Assembly (NCBI GenBank): GCA_008000375.1
Contig: SMOI01000376.1
Span: 1-29,262 of the forward strand
Source of the DNA: Poteriospumella lacustris
Taxonomy: Eukaryota > Sar > Chrysophyceae > Chromulinales > Dinobryaceae
Reading direction: 5' to 3'
Length of the DNA: 29,262 nucleotides
The notes under the pieces were generated by a model, which worked only from the letters and a program-made list of their open reading frames with translations, did not search any database and was not told the origin of the DNA. This document shows, in pieces, positions 1-9,477 of this stretch (position 1 is the stretch's first letter; each line of letters begins with the position of its first letter). The position numbers were made by a program, and so were the translations under genes.

Positions 1-59
1 GACCAAGAAGCTTTGCTCAAGGCCAGCCAACAGTCAGAAGCCTGAAAAAATGAAACGCT

Positions 60-272
60 ATTTCGGGTTGGGCGAAGCTCGGTTTGGGCGAGTTTCGGTT
101 TGGGCGAAGTTCGGTTTGGGCGAAGTTCGAGTTGGTCGAAGTTCGGTTTGGGTGGGTTTCATTTGGGCGAAGGTCGGTTTGGGCGTAAGTCGGTTTGGGC
201 GTAAGTCGGTTTGGGCGAAATCCGACGAATTGGGCGAGTTTCGGTTTGGGCGAATTTCATTTGGGCGAATAA
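60..272. repeat. 16-bp minisatellite (TTCGGTTTGGGCGAAG-like)
   Basis: About thirteen imperfect head-to-tail copies of a roughly 16-bp unit, consensus near TTCGGTTTGGGCGAAG, run through this stretch. Some units carry an extra base or a substitution. The unit is not a multiple of three, so three units make a 48-bp, 16-codon cycle. Both strands stay open through it: plus frame 50-292 reads cycles containing RFGR and VWAKFGLGE, and minus frame 58-468 reads cycles containing RPNR and SPKPNFAQT. I treat both frames as products of the repeat, not as genes. Confidence 0.85.
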
Positions 273-1144
273 CCCCCATGCCAAACCAGTGAAGTAGCCA
301 ATGTGGAAGCGTTCGCAAAATAGCTATATTAATTGCAACTACAGCGAATGACATTTTCGTCGCCATTTTGATTGCGATTTGTAATGAAATTACACACAAC
401 AGTTGGCATGAGAGCAGTTGGCATTGATGGTATCGGTGCCACGTCTTGAGGTGCTTAACCAGCAGCAAACCTGGATGATTCTTTACTGGGCCATGACTGT
501 TGATTCTTCAACCGGAAATGCGCGCGCTCTGCCGCTTGCATGCACGAAAGTACCATCATCATTGTCGTCGTCGACGTCGATCGTACGCGTTTCGCGTCCT
601 ATCATATCAATAACATCAAGTTGATAGCAACAAAATAGCCATACGGTTCATACCTTGTCATCACTTCGCTCACCAACTTCAGTAATAAACTTGGCCTTAT
701 TCGCATCGTTCAAATGCTCAGCAGGCACCAACGTATCACCAGCAACGTCTTCAATACCGACGCAACGGCAAATTTGACGACGGACATCGTTGTACTGTTG
801 CGATGTTTTTGAGACAACAAACCTTGACGGTCTGGCGAAGATATTTCTTCCGACATGGCAATCGATTGTGAAAAGTAACGAGCTTTCCAATTTCCAACAT
901 GCAGTCCAATTCAAAAAACCGAGGATGATCGAAAGGGTACCTTTTCATCCCTTCTCCCCAAATGTTGTCCCTCCCCTCTTTCTCTTACGCCCGTAAACGA
1001 ATTGACCCTAAAGAAGGGATTGTATTACAAATATCGATAATATTTACCTCTATACTAAACCCTTCGGTTCACCCTCCCCGCTTCCTCGTTGTTTTCCTGA
1101 GTTTTTCAACTGCGACCACTCACTGTCTCTCGGTGGTAACCTCG
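273..1144. other. no recognisable gene
   Basis: Short open frames occur, such as minus 648-914 and plus 962-1231, but none shows a family motif I recognise and they overlap one another on both strands. There is a pyrimidine-rich stretch near 950-985. The Ty1/copia remnant follows immediately, so part of this stretch may be eroded retrotransposon sequence. Confidence 0.4.
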
Positions 1145-1170
1145 GTGTGTCTGCGACACGACCTCGGTTA

Positions 1171-1343
1171 CACATCGAGACATCTCGTTGGTCGGTTGAA
1201 AAACTATGAAAGAGCGGAATTCAAAAGGTGACATCGTGCTACGATAAACTTCCACGGACAACATGCCGGCGGACATGTTGACCAAGTCACTTTCGAGAAG
1301 GGCTCTACAGTCTTGTATGCTTATGGTATGTCTGACCAAATGA
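1171..1343 (+). pseudogene. Ty1/copia retrotransposon RNase H C-terminal remnant
   Basis: The plus strand encodes the typical end of a copia polyprotein, broken by a frameshift and a stop. One frame from 1171 begins HIETSRWSVEK, in the place where copia elements have the conserved KHI..RYHFIRE stretch. A second frame continues with GDIVLR, a TAA stop at 1245-1247, then TSTDNMPADMLTKSLSR and a final TGA at 1341-1343. The sequence (V/S)T(E/D)xMPADxLTK is the hallmark of the copia RNase H C-terminus. In a live element this enzyme degrades RNA in RNA-DNA hybrids during reverse transcription. No integrase or reverse transcriptase is visible upstream and I could not define an LTR, so this is a truncated, inactive relic. 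Confidence 0.7.
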
Positions 1344-1933
1344 ACCAACAAGTCAAGCAAACCCAACTCACGCCCGTTTTCTCTCCAGCCGCACGTCGAT
1401 GGAGTGCCACACAAACTTTCATTCGTGTCCCCACTGCCCCATCATGTATCGCTGTCCATCAGGAGAGCGGATATGCGTTTCATGATTGTGAACACATACA
1501 TGATGATGAGGTCATCCTCTCACACATCGTTCTCGAACACCTGGAGTGTTCACTCCAATCACATATATTTTATGCATTTATGTTATATATTTGCCTATGT
1601 TTCATTCTCAACACGGAGTCTGTAGAATAGTGACGCGTGTCAACGACAGCGCAATCTTCTAGAAGCACTCAATGTAGTTTGTAGTCTTTCTGATTTAGTT
1701 TAGTTCTCACAACTGATATTCCCTCACGGTAATTATTTTCAACGAGTTAATTGCCTATAATCTTTCTCAACAGTCCTTCAAATGGTGGTCGTGGAAGAGG
1801 ATGAGGAAGGGGGTCTGGGCGGGGCTCGGGGCTCAACAGCATCCACAACCAAGCCGTTTACATGCCGTTTTGAAAGAGGGATCTTGATCTCGTCCGCCCT
1901 AGTATCAAGTTTCGAGCTGGATTCCATTGTCAT
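1344..1933. other. possible eroded LTR or spacer, no gene
   Basis: The AT-rich sequence downstream of the copia remnant contains a short palindrome near 1543-1558 (GGAGTGTTCACTCC) and little coding potential. A 3' LTR would be expected here, but I cannot see paired TG...CA ends or a second copy, so no boundary is claimed. Confidence 0.3.
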
Positions 1934-2800
1934 TTGGAACCAACAGTTCTAAATTGGCAACACAAAAATGTTCGCCTGTTCCATCGTGAGCTGGACATTC
2001 CTGACTGTGTCCATTGCAGACTTCTTTTGATTCTTTCCAATGAAAACGTTACCAAGATTGTTGCGCATAAAAATGCGCAGATGGAAAAACGTCGCAGAGT
2101 CAAAACGTCAGCGGGGGAGATACTCAAGTTCGTTGGCTTAAAACTTGTTATTGTTCTTATTCCACGCAAGTCAAACGATGCTCTGCTATCTTACTGGGCA
2201 TGGTCGACGTCTGCACAGCAATTGTGTACACCTTCTATCGATAATTTTCAAGAGCGATTTAAAATATGCTTCACAAGATTCAAGGTTATTTCAGAATGCT
2301 TACGTCTTGACGCATTTGATGATCAATCTATTTTCAGGGATCCGTACGCATACAAGTGCTGGATTTAGATATTTACAACCGTCTTGGGTATAGTGTTCAC
2401 GGACTCTTACCTTGGATACAAGCTCGAGGAAGCTCGCGACGTTCGTCGTGAGTTGAAAACGAATGAACGCGATGGCAAACTATCATTCTTTCCGAACATG
2501 GCCTCATCTTCAACAAGTTGGATGAGGAGTGTCAAGTGATGCATGGGTTGCGATCACATCAATTCGAATTGACAAGTCGCTTCTCGTTCCTCAACCACTG
2601 GTTGAGGAACGAACATCTTTCGTCAAGAGCAAGCTTGCCGAGGCTTTCGAAGATAGTTCAGACACTTACCAAAGGAAGTTAGGCTCGTTTCAATTGCGTT
2701 GCGTGGTGTGCCAAATCAAGCGAGTCCGTTCTGCGATGTCTGTTCGCGCTCTGACATAGATCAATTTGTTGTTTGCTGTAGTTCCAAAACTGTTGGAAAA
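1934..2800 (+). pseudogene. piggyBac-like transposase remnant
   Basis: The open frame 1934-2368 contains SAGEILKFVGLKLVIVLIP followed by LLSYW and, further on, FQERFKICFTRFKVISECLR. This matches the order in piggyBac transposases (DDE_Tnp_1_7 family), where a helix (E/L)xxxFLGxxLxMG is followed by xxYW and FxxIxRFLHF. After a stop near 2367 another frame gives VFTDSYLGYKLEEA, the place of the C-terminal xxAYxLYK-like segment. A frameshifted tail then carries RCVVCQ and CDVCSR, consistent with the Cys-rich C-terminal domain. The central part with the catalytic Asp residues is missing: only about 30 bases separate the N-terminal and C-terminal blocks. The element is therefore internally deleted and dead. 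TTAA-flanked termini were not found. Confidence 0.55.
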
Positions 2801-2919
2801 CGCACATCGACGGGAAACAATATACCACTCTAACAAGAGCTAAGCGCGAGGACCCTTAGTGAAACCGTGCACATGTATGTTTATTGCATTCTTCCATATA
2901 TGCATAGGTTACGGGGATC

Positions 2920-3213
2920 GATGGGCGACCATTACGACTCGTCGAAGTCGATGGTCTCGCCATGGTTCGGCTCACGCTCAGCCGCGGTCCCCAGCATCGG
3001 CGTCTTCATCGAGCCGATGTCGTGCAGCAAGCTATTGCCGTCGTTGTGGCATTGCTACGCCGCCGCTTGGGCGACGGCAACGCGAGGATGTGCTTTCGCT
3101 CGGACGGCTGCCTGCTGCGCGACCGCTTCAACGACCGCGTTACGTTGGTCGGCATCGGCAACGGCGAGTCGCAGCAAGAGCAGCCGCATAGGTCGTCGAG
3201 GCGTGGGCAGTAA
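2920..3213 (+). other. GC-rich coding-like fragment, unknown protein
   Basis: This island is much richer in G+C than its surroundings, and one plus frame looks like real coding sequence. It runs through LRLVEVDGLAMVRLTL, then VVQQAIAVVVALLRRRLGDG and CFRSDGCLLRDRFNDRVTLV, and stops at 3211-3213. Third codon positions are mostly G or C, as in the large gene at the right end of the window, and the residue pattern suits a folded helix/strand protein. I do not recognise the family. It has no plausible upstream exon or promoter here, so a fragment of a host gene, perhaps carried by the surrounding mobile element, is the likeliest reading. Confidence 0.35.
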
Positions 3214-4772
3214 GCTGCTACGCCACATGGAACGGGCTTTACAGTACCTCCACATCTTATGATAACTGCAAATCATGTAAGGTTTAATGACGATGGAAGT
3301 GAAATCTAAAAGCTATCGGACGTGAAGAAAGTGGTGAAAAATGTTGAAGGTGTGACGGAGAGAGACGCTGAAATTGAAAGTTGTGGTGCTTGACAAAGCA
3401 GTGGACTGGTGCATATTCACCTGCGTTGATAGAATACTCAGGGTTTCGCATGAGGCTCCAATCAGAACAACAGAAGAAGATTTATCAGAAGAAGGCGCTC
3501 CTCACAACGCAGTGCTTACAATTCAGTATTTCAATGGGGGTCTTTTCAGGAAGAAACTGATCGTCAAGCACAAAGCAGTGGTGTTTGACCAATTTCAAGG
3601 TGTGTGCCTATTTTCTTTATCTTGGGCTTGTGTCTGTTTTTCGTCTTACTACAAACTTTGTACAGTTTTATATCACGAGTCTAGGCCGCCGGGCGTGCGC
3701 AGGTGCGGCGATGTTCGCAGCCCGACCGCCCAGGCAATGCCGCTTGGACCAACGACAGCCCTGCCTTGGCCTTGGGGTGTCTAAACGGCACTTGGACGGA
3801 TACCCCGGAAGACCTGAATGGGCAAGATGAGGATATGTTTGGAACTGATTGCGAATCCCCGCTCAAGCGTCAGCAATCGGACCCATCCTCACTGATGTTT
3901 TGCGACAGTGATGACGATTTAGATGACGGCCGGACAGTAATTATTTATTGATTAATTTACTGGGCAGATCTCTATGGTTTTTAAAAATAAAACGAACTTC
4001 TCTAATACTGTCTAACTCTGATAGGGAATATGGACACGACGAAGAGTTTATGGAAAATGTTCTCAATGAATCGTAGATGGCGGGGTACGACAAAGTTGGC
4101 GATGAGTGCATCTGATATGTTAACCACTGCTCAAATCGCTCCAGGGAATCAATGCGACCCCCAAGAAAGTGCAGCAAGCTTTCCTTTCTTTCCATTCTCT
4201 CGACAAATCGCTGACGGGCTTCATCCGACCATACCGTGATGTAGTTGACCTTGTCATCATCTTGGGATTCGTGAAGTATCATGCTGAGATTTGTTTGAAT
4301 AGTAAAAATGAATTTAAATTGTCGACAGATAGCCCAAGTGCTTCCCTTGCAGGGATCTAGTCTTCTTGCACGTCATCATAACCACGATCAAAGAGCTCTT
4401 GCATATCCCTTACCTTTTCAACCAAAGCTTCAAAGGGAATTCCCTCAAAAAACAGGATACATTTTGTTGAACAAATATACGGCGTCTTTTCGGCGATCCA
4501 CTTGCTGAGAAGCGCAGCCTTGAAGTGCAAGCCTATACATGGTTCTCACGTCTCTCTCAAAAGCCACACACGCATCACCGGATTGTGATCGCCTTGAAGT
4601 GCAAGCCATTTTGAATCCATTTATGTCGACACCATGTGTTCCATGCAACAAATAAAACAATCGGCGAGTAAACTGACTGGCGCACTGCCACAAGTTGTGT
4701 GTGCGCACCATGAACGCTGTACCATGAAAGCCGCAGCCACACCGACGAGGCGGAACACGGCCGCCTGCTCTA
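3214..4772. other. degenerate open frames, no recognised gene
   Basis: Several short frames lie here. Plus 3374-3784 begins MKVVVLDKAVDWCIF. Plus 3703-3951 ends in the acidic stretch CDSDDDLDDGRTVIIY. Minus 3941-4282 encodes 113 residues with a charged helical centre (ERMERKESLLHFLGG). None matches a family I know, and none has a clear start context or supporting neighbours. They may be decayed parts of the candidate element at 2853-4818. Confidence 0.3.
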
Positions 4773-4818
4773 GTCCTGACCCTGTAGCAACAGTATCATA
4801 CTACTGTTTCACTAAGGG
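4773..4818 (-). repeat. terminal inverted repeat copy, unoccupied
   Basis: Read on the minus strand this is CCCTTAGTGAAACAGTAG, then TATGATACTG, ending ACAGGGTCAGGAC. It is nearly the same as the copy split between 6016-6021 and 8074-8115, and related to 10363-10410 and 19010-19033. It is not interrupted at the CCCTTA/GTGAAAC junction, so it serves as the empty-site comparison for the Harbinger-like insertion. Confidence 0.75.
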
Positions 4819-5466
4819 AACAATGTGACAGCCTCTATCCAAAGGCTGTGATTGCCACCGACATTGTTGCACCGAAGAGCTGTGCGTGACGCTCTTGCTC
4901 CCAGCTGCAAAAGAAGGGAGGGAAACTTCACCACAATATTGCATAGCCTCGGAAAAGTATTCACATCGGATACGAATGAACTGCCTACGCGGTCGAAGCT
5001 GAGACAGCTTCCGTAGCATTAATCGCTTCCGAGCAGAGCTCCTGTAGTATTATCAGACATTCCTGTGTTTTGTTCCAGAAGTATATTAGTAATGATATGA
5101 TAAACATTTCCTTTTTCTGTTTGACCGCGATTTTGTGGATCTGGGTGGCAACGTTGCTGACCACAGTTTGCAACACGACAACGTTGCAGGTACATTTTCG
5201 TTCCGAACCAGTGCGGACGCCGGGCAACAGCAACTTTGCAGCTCGGTTGCACAGACCCTTAAGCCTCCTCCTTGAGCAGCTTTAACGATTTGCAACTGCA
5301 ACATTTGTCGAACTCAAGACTTATTCGACCGTAGATCGATAGCGCGGATCCAAAAATAGGCAAACACAAAAATGTTGTCACCGGAATTTGTTTGGCATTA
5401 TTGAAGATGGCTTTCCCGTGCGGTCGGCATTGACCAAGACTGATTCAACGCAGACTTGCACCGACA
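4819..5466. other. no recognisable gene
   Basis: Overlapping short frames occur on both strands (for example minus 4985-5233 and plus 5070-5285) without family motifs. The minus-strand sequence lies downstream of the hAT remnant and could be its eroded 3' part, but the C-terminal hAT dimerisation motif was not found. Confidence 0.3.
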
Positions 5467-5934
5467 TCATACGTGTTTATTTGCCGCTGCCAAGTCTTTT
5501 CCTTGAGAAACGTTTTCAAACACGAACGTCTTGTCACGGACCAGGGCAGAGGGAATGTGTGGACTTTTGAAGTATGAAACGATATCGTTTGCTCGACCCG
5601 CCAAATATTCCGCCAATTTTTGTTGTAGTATCTTCTTCAGCACATGCATTCATGAAGCATCGAATGAAAACAATGTGCCTGAAACTCGAGCAAGCTTCAT
5701 ATTTGACGCATTATCAGTTATAAATGCGTTTATCTTAATTTGTCGTGCATCACAATTTCCCTCAATTTGCAATATAACGGATTCCATCAATTGAAAAAGA
5801 AATTTCCAGTTTGTGATATCCTTAACGTCGAGCAAACAGACCTTGTGAAAGAAGGGGTTGTCCGCCAAACGAAAAGTGTCAAAGTGGTTGTTATTGCTGC
5901 CTGTTGCTCGATTGTCAATGGTCTTGGTGTCCAA
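5467..5934 (-). pseudogene. hAT-superfamily transposase remnant
   Basis: Two minus-strand frames in the same register, 5934-5653 and 5649-5467, are separated by a single TGA stop at 5650-5652. The first contains FLFQLMESVILQIEG and INAFITDNASNMKLAR. The tract FxTDNAxNxxxA is typical of the hAT catalytic domain (DUF659-like part), where the Asp is one of the catalytic acids. The second reads ILQQKLAEYLAGRANDIVSY then FKSPHIPSALVRDK, which fits the following region with I..F...H...L. A live hAT transposase cuts and pastes DNA with 8-bp target duplications. The BED zinc finger and the C-terminal dimerisation region are not visible, so this is a broken fragment of a different subfamily from the copy near 13.7 kb. 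Confidence 0.55.
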
Positions 5935-6021
5935 TCAGACAAAGTGCTCTGTCCACTGTTCCGCACTTTTGAAAAAGGCGGGGATGCATGATGTTAGACA
6001 AATGGTACATAAATTCCCTTA

Positions 6022-6035
6022 GGGTCGCACTACAC
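6022..6035 (+). repeat. left terminal inverted repeat of Harbinger-like element
   Basis: GGGTCGCACTACAC, preceded by TTA. It pairs with 8057-8070. Downstream, GCGAC-type motifs fill the next 90 bases and are probably transposase or accessory-protein binding sites. Confidence 0.75.
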
Positions 6036-6060
6036 TACGGCGACTGTCGCCTTGTCGCCG

Positions 6061-6877
6061 GCCCTTTTTTGTTTTTTTGTCCCGCGGCGACAGCGGTTTG
6101 TCGCATATACGAAAAAGCGACAACAGCAAAAAAGGTAAACATAGCAATTTTTGTGCGAACAATGAGACAAATTCAACGCTACTTTCTGGTCGGAGCAAAA
6201 TCGATTGTGATCAATTTCCAGTCGATCGAAGTATCATTTTCCCCGATTTCATAACAAATTGCTGATAGTATCAGGCATATCAAATCATAATTCAGTATTT
6301 TGTGCATACAAAGATGGGGAAGAGCACCGATTTATTGGACTTGAGAGTTTTATCGGTTTGTTGATCGACGAATTCTTCGGCCGAACTGTCGTTCGGAGCC
6401 AAAATGGGCTTTTCGCAGCCCAGTCGAGGTGATCTGGAGGAGGCAGTGTATAAATCTAATGAATTTGATTAGAAATACTTCGCAACGCCATTGGTAATGC
6501 ACGATGACTTGGCTTGTCAGTGTTGCAACATGGCAAGGTTTTGCCTCCCTGTGGCCTCACTAGCACACTACTAGCTCTATAATAGAGCCAAAGACGATAT
6601 TTGGAGCTCATTTTCCTTATCAGCTTGAAAGATAGAAAACCTGGCATGGCTTGGTGACCTGGTCAATTTTATACTGCATGGGCGGCAAATTTGATATTTT
6701 CAAGTGATCGGAGAAGCGTTTTCTCTCCAAATACTGCTGATATATGTAGATATTATCGAAGGTCAGAGTAATGAATATAAGAATCCTTACCTACGTTTCC
6801 CAACGTTGGCGATCTTTTAAGTGTTCAGCACCCAAGCCCCCTAATTTGGACTGCTTTAACCGACGTTTGCGGCTATT
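6061..6877. other. non-coding interior of Harbinger-like element
   Basis: After the subterminal GCGAC/GTCGC cluster (to about 6125) the sequence is AT-rich with short frames only (plus 5988-6254, minus 6456-6647). No motif was recognised. Confidence 0.4.
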
Positions 6878-6986
6878 ATGGCCGCGTGTTTGCATGGAAT
6901 TCGAGAGAGAACGACGATCCGATGTTTTGGAATGAACAGCAAATGCTCAATATCGCAATTCACAACAAAATATCGAAAAGCCGACC

Positions 6987-7228
6987 GTGGCCAACGCTAT
7001 TGTTCACAAGTACTTGATCGCGAAAGCGATCAAGAAGCGTACATGCGCGAAAGATCGCAGTCAAATGCATGTGTCGAACATCCAATCTCGCGTTGGCATA
7101 GGTGCAAGGGTGGCAAACAGCCACCGTAACCGCACCTACGGGTTGGAGTTCATGAAGAACATCGACGATGTCAAATTTTGAAGAATGTTCAGTTTATCTC
7201 GAAAGGCATTCTACCAACTGCTCGGAAG
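6987..7228 (+). pseudogene. PIF/Harbinger transposase N-terminal remnant
   Basis: One plus frame reads LEFMKNIDDVKF, a TGA stop at 7179-7181, then RMFSLSRKAFYQLL in the same register. The tract FxRMFxxSRxxFxxLL is characteristic of the segment that precedes the DDE nuclease in Harbinger transposases, and the stop replaces a residue in it. After about 7230 the similarity ends where an opposite-strand open frame begins, so the nuclease domain with its catalytic triad is absent. The upstream part (MANAIVHKYLIAKAIKK) is basic, as expected for a DNA-binding N-terminus. The agreement with the TTA duplications and terminal repeats supports the assignment. Confidence 0.5.
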
Positions 7229-7232
7229 TTGT

Positions 7233-7738
7233 TCAATCAACAACAACGGCGTACATCTTGACAAAACCGTCTTCGTTATAAGACAACACGCGGTTATACG
7301 GTGCAAACGCACCTTCACCGACTGCGTCGTAGTCATTGAAGATATCAGCGAGCTCTTTCCATGGCTCCATAACGTCAGCATCTAGTTCTAGACGCTCCAA
7401 TACACCTAACGCCCTCGTCCACGTCATTTGGGCTTCCACATATGAACGCAATTCCGTAAGCCGACATATATCATTGAAAGTTGATGCAATGGAGTTGTTG
7501 CAATGGTTGTCTTCGTTGATAACTCCTCAATGGCATTCTTCAAGATCGCCTTGTTTTTTCCTGAGAGACCAGCATAAATTTGTTCCACCACAATTTGCTG
7601 TTTACCATTAAGAGAATTCCACGTTCTGTAACTGGCTGGAACATTCTTCACCAACGATGAAGTAAAATGCATTGCCTCATTTGTCACTTCCTTTTTCAGT
7701 AGTTCGATGCCTTTATCAGGGTCCAATCCATCGAACAC
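7233..7738 (-). pseudogene. unassigned coding-like frames, possibly Harbinger accessory (Myb/SANT-like) protein
   Basis: Two minus-strand frames follow one another with a short overlap and a shift of register. The first, 7738-7424, reads MFDGLDPDKGIELLKKEVTN, then YRTWNSLNGKQQIVVEQIYA and AILKNAIEELSTK. The second, 7451-7233, reads AQMTWTRALGVLERLELDAD, then VMEPWKELADIFNDYDAVGE. Both are rich in amphipathic helix patterns. The tract W-K-E-L-A-x-x-F-N resembles Myb/SANT-like domains (W..(I/L)A..FN), and PIF/Harbinger elements often encode such an accessory DNA-binding protein beside the transposase. This is inference from one short motif. A further frame with GIELYAMVGQTPFAQ lies just upstream (7890-7696) and may belong to the same gene before decay. 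Confidence 0.3.
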
Positions 7739-8056
7739 ACTGGCACAATTGCACCACTTCGTTGCGCAAATGGAGTTTGCCCAACCATCGCATAAAGTTC
7801 AATACCATCTGCAGAAATGGGAGTTGAAAACATGTTAGTTGATAGCATAGTGCCATAGGTACAAAAACAATTGGGTGTTGTCGCCGGCAAGGTTCAGGGC
7901 AGAAAATGCATTTTTCATTTTGAAAAAGGAAAGAAATCGCCGGCGGCATCGAAAAAAAAAACAAAAAAAGCTGTCGCCGAGATTGTATATGCGACTGTCG
8001 CCTTGTCGCCGTGTACTTTTGTTTTTAAAAAAGCGACATTTCGGCTGTTGCTTTTC

Positions 8057-8070
8057 GTGTAGTCCGACCC
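8057..8070 (-). repeat. right terminal inverted repeat of Harbinger-like element
   Basis: GTGTAGTCCGACCC, followed by TTA at 8071-8073. It is the inverse of 6022-6035 with one mismatch. Confidence 0.75.
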
Positions 8071-8073
8071 TTA

Positions 8074-8115
8074 GTGAAACAGTAGTATACTACTGTGACA
8101 ACAGGGTCAGGACGC
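8074..8115 (+). repeat. terminal inverted repeat, left arm after the nested insertion
   Basis: This continues CCCTTA (6016-6021) as GTGAAACAGTAGTATACTAC through ACAGGGTCAGGACGC. Its inverse partner is 10363-10410. Confidence 0.7.
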
Positions 8116-9477
8116 TTTTATTGGTTGGCGCTCCACCAGATTGGAATCTATATTGTGTTTGCACCGGACATATTGTGTAGTTCCAGCACCGTATGTATAG
8201 ATTGAAGAATGCAATAAATGTACGATTTCCCAAAGGGTCCTCGCGCTTAGCTCTGGTATGTCTTCAAGTATGCCTTTTCACCGTCGGAACGCCCAGAGCA
8301 CCAGCGCGCTCATGTTTCACCAATATTTACCCAGTACAAATGTCTGAGAAGATGATCTTTTGCCGCAAAAGAGGACGTTGCAAAAGCGACAAGTCACTGG
8401 TTTTCTCATATTGGTTAAATCCTTCTCTCAGAAAGAAAATGCAATCTGGCAAAATTCATCCCAATTTGCTGGTGGTACATCAAAATTTCTTTTCCAACGC
8501 TTCAACTTCTGCCGATGCAGCCTTTTCAGCTTGGGAATAAATCTAATAAATCAGCTGGGGGCATAAATCTAAAAATTGTGCTCATCATTACTATAAATTA
8601 AGTTGGGTGCCAAGGCCTTATTTCGATGCTCACGCACAAAGGCAAAAAAGTAGAAGCAGTGCAACTTACAACGGCTAGCTCGACGAGCCGACAGACGCTT
8701 CATGTTTGGCGGCGTAAGTGCGCAAATCAAAAGGTAATCTGCGCACATAGGATTGCCTCCTATCTTCAATCCTTGCGCGGCATGTGGGGGCGGTGAGTTT
8801 AGCTTCCTCGTCCCGCCTGTGATCCTCTCCCCTCCCCTGGGGGACTAAGGGAGAGAGGTCAGCAGTGTGGGCGAGGATTCCCACAGTGTGGGATCATTAC
8901 AATGTTGTGGCGAAGGGCAGGCCACGGGGAAGAGAAGGTTAGTTGGTATCGATGCGTGAAGCTATCCCTTGTGATACCAAGATTGTTGAGACTGATTGTT
9001 GTTGGTTGATGTCGTAGGCCGGCTGCTGGAGGCCGGAGGTGTTTGTGGTGACGAGACACGCGACACAATAAGATTGCTTCAGTGGCAAAGAAGTGTACGC
9101 GGGCGTTTCGTTACACCGGTATTGTGTAATATGTATCGTATGGTCCATTGGAATAGGCTATAGAATCACATGTAAACTTTTTCAAGTTGTCTCCAAAATT
9201 CAAAAATAGAACTCGGAACAGATGTATAGAAATGAAAACCGAACCAACATAAATGAAAACGTCAGCCCGACGTAACAGTATACTGGTTTTCAGATATAAC
9301 AGTTTGGAACTTATTCAATCAAAAGCCGAAATCCTTCGGTAGATGGAGGAATCTATTTTGCTAAATCTCTTACAAGCTTCGTAAGCGCCCACCGCGGACA
9401 AAAACGGGCCCTGTTTACCCAGACAAGGACAAAAAAGCCTTGTTACACAGAATGCAGAAAAACCGCCGAAGTAAACG
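8116..9477. other. no recognisable gene
   Basis: Short frames only (plus 8193-8540, minus 8859-9148). A run of C/T and G/A near 8820-8860 and a duplicated CCCACAGTGTGGG-like motif at 8860-8893 are minor features. This is interior sequence of the TIR element. Confidence 0.4.

Larger units (their letters stand above)
2853..4818. mobile_element. possible TIR element (CCCTTAGTGAAAC family)
   Basis: CCCTTAGTGAAAC occurs at 2853-2865, and its inverse GTTTCACTAAGGG ends at 4818, where it is part of a longer 46-bp terminal-repeat copy (4773-4818). The orientations suit the two ends of a roughly 2-kb element, but the left copy matches only over the first 13 bases and the flanks show no clear target duplication. 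The pairing may therefore be chance between two different copies of the family. Confidence 0.3.
6022..8070. mobile_element. PIF/Harbinger-like DNA transposon, nested
   Basis: The element begins GGGTCGCACTACAC (6022-6035) and ends GTGTAGTCCGACCC (8057-8070), inverted repeats matching at 13 of 14 bases. TTA lies directly outside both ends (6019-6021 and 8071-8073), the target duplication expected for PIF/Harbinger elements. Subterminal regions are crowded with GCGAC/GTCGC motifs, including an identical 21-bp direct repeat at 6040-6060 and 7991-8011. Inside are a transposase N-terminal remnant on the plus strand and unassigned open frames on the minus strand. No full DDE nuclease domain is present, so the copy is non-autonomous. 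The flanking bases join to form an intact terminal repeat of another family. Confidence 0.7.

Noticed and set aside
4773-8115. A single element with GTCCTGACCCTG at its outer ends enclosing the hAT relic
   Set aside because: It requires the opposite orientation of the terminal repeats from the better-matched pair ending at 10410; it remains possible but is less economical.
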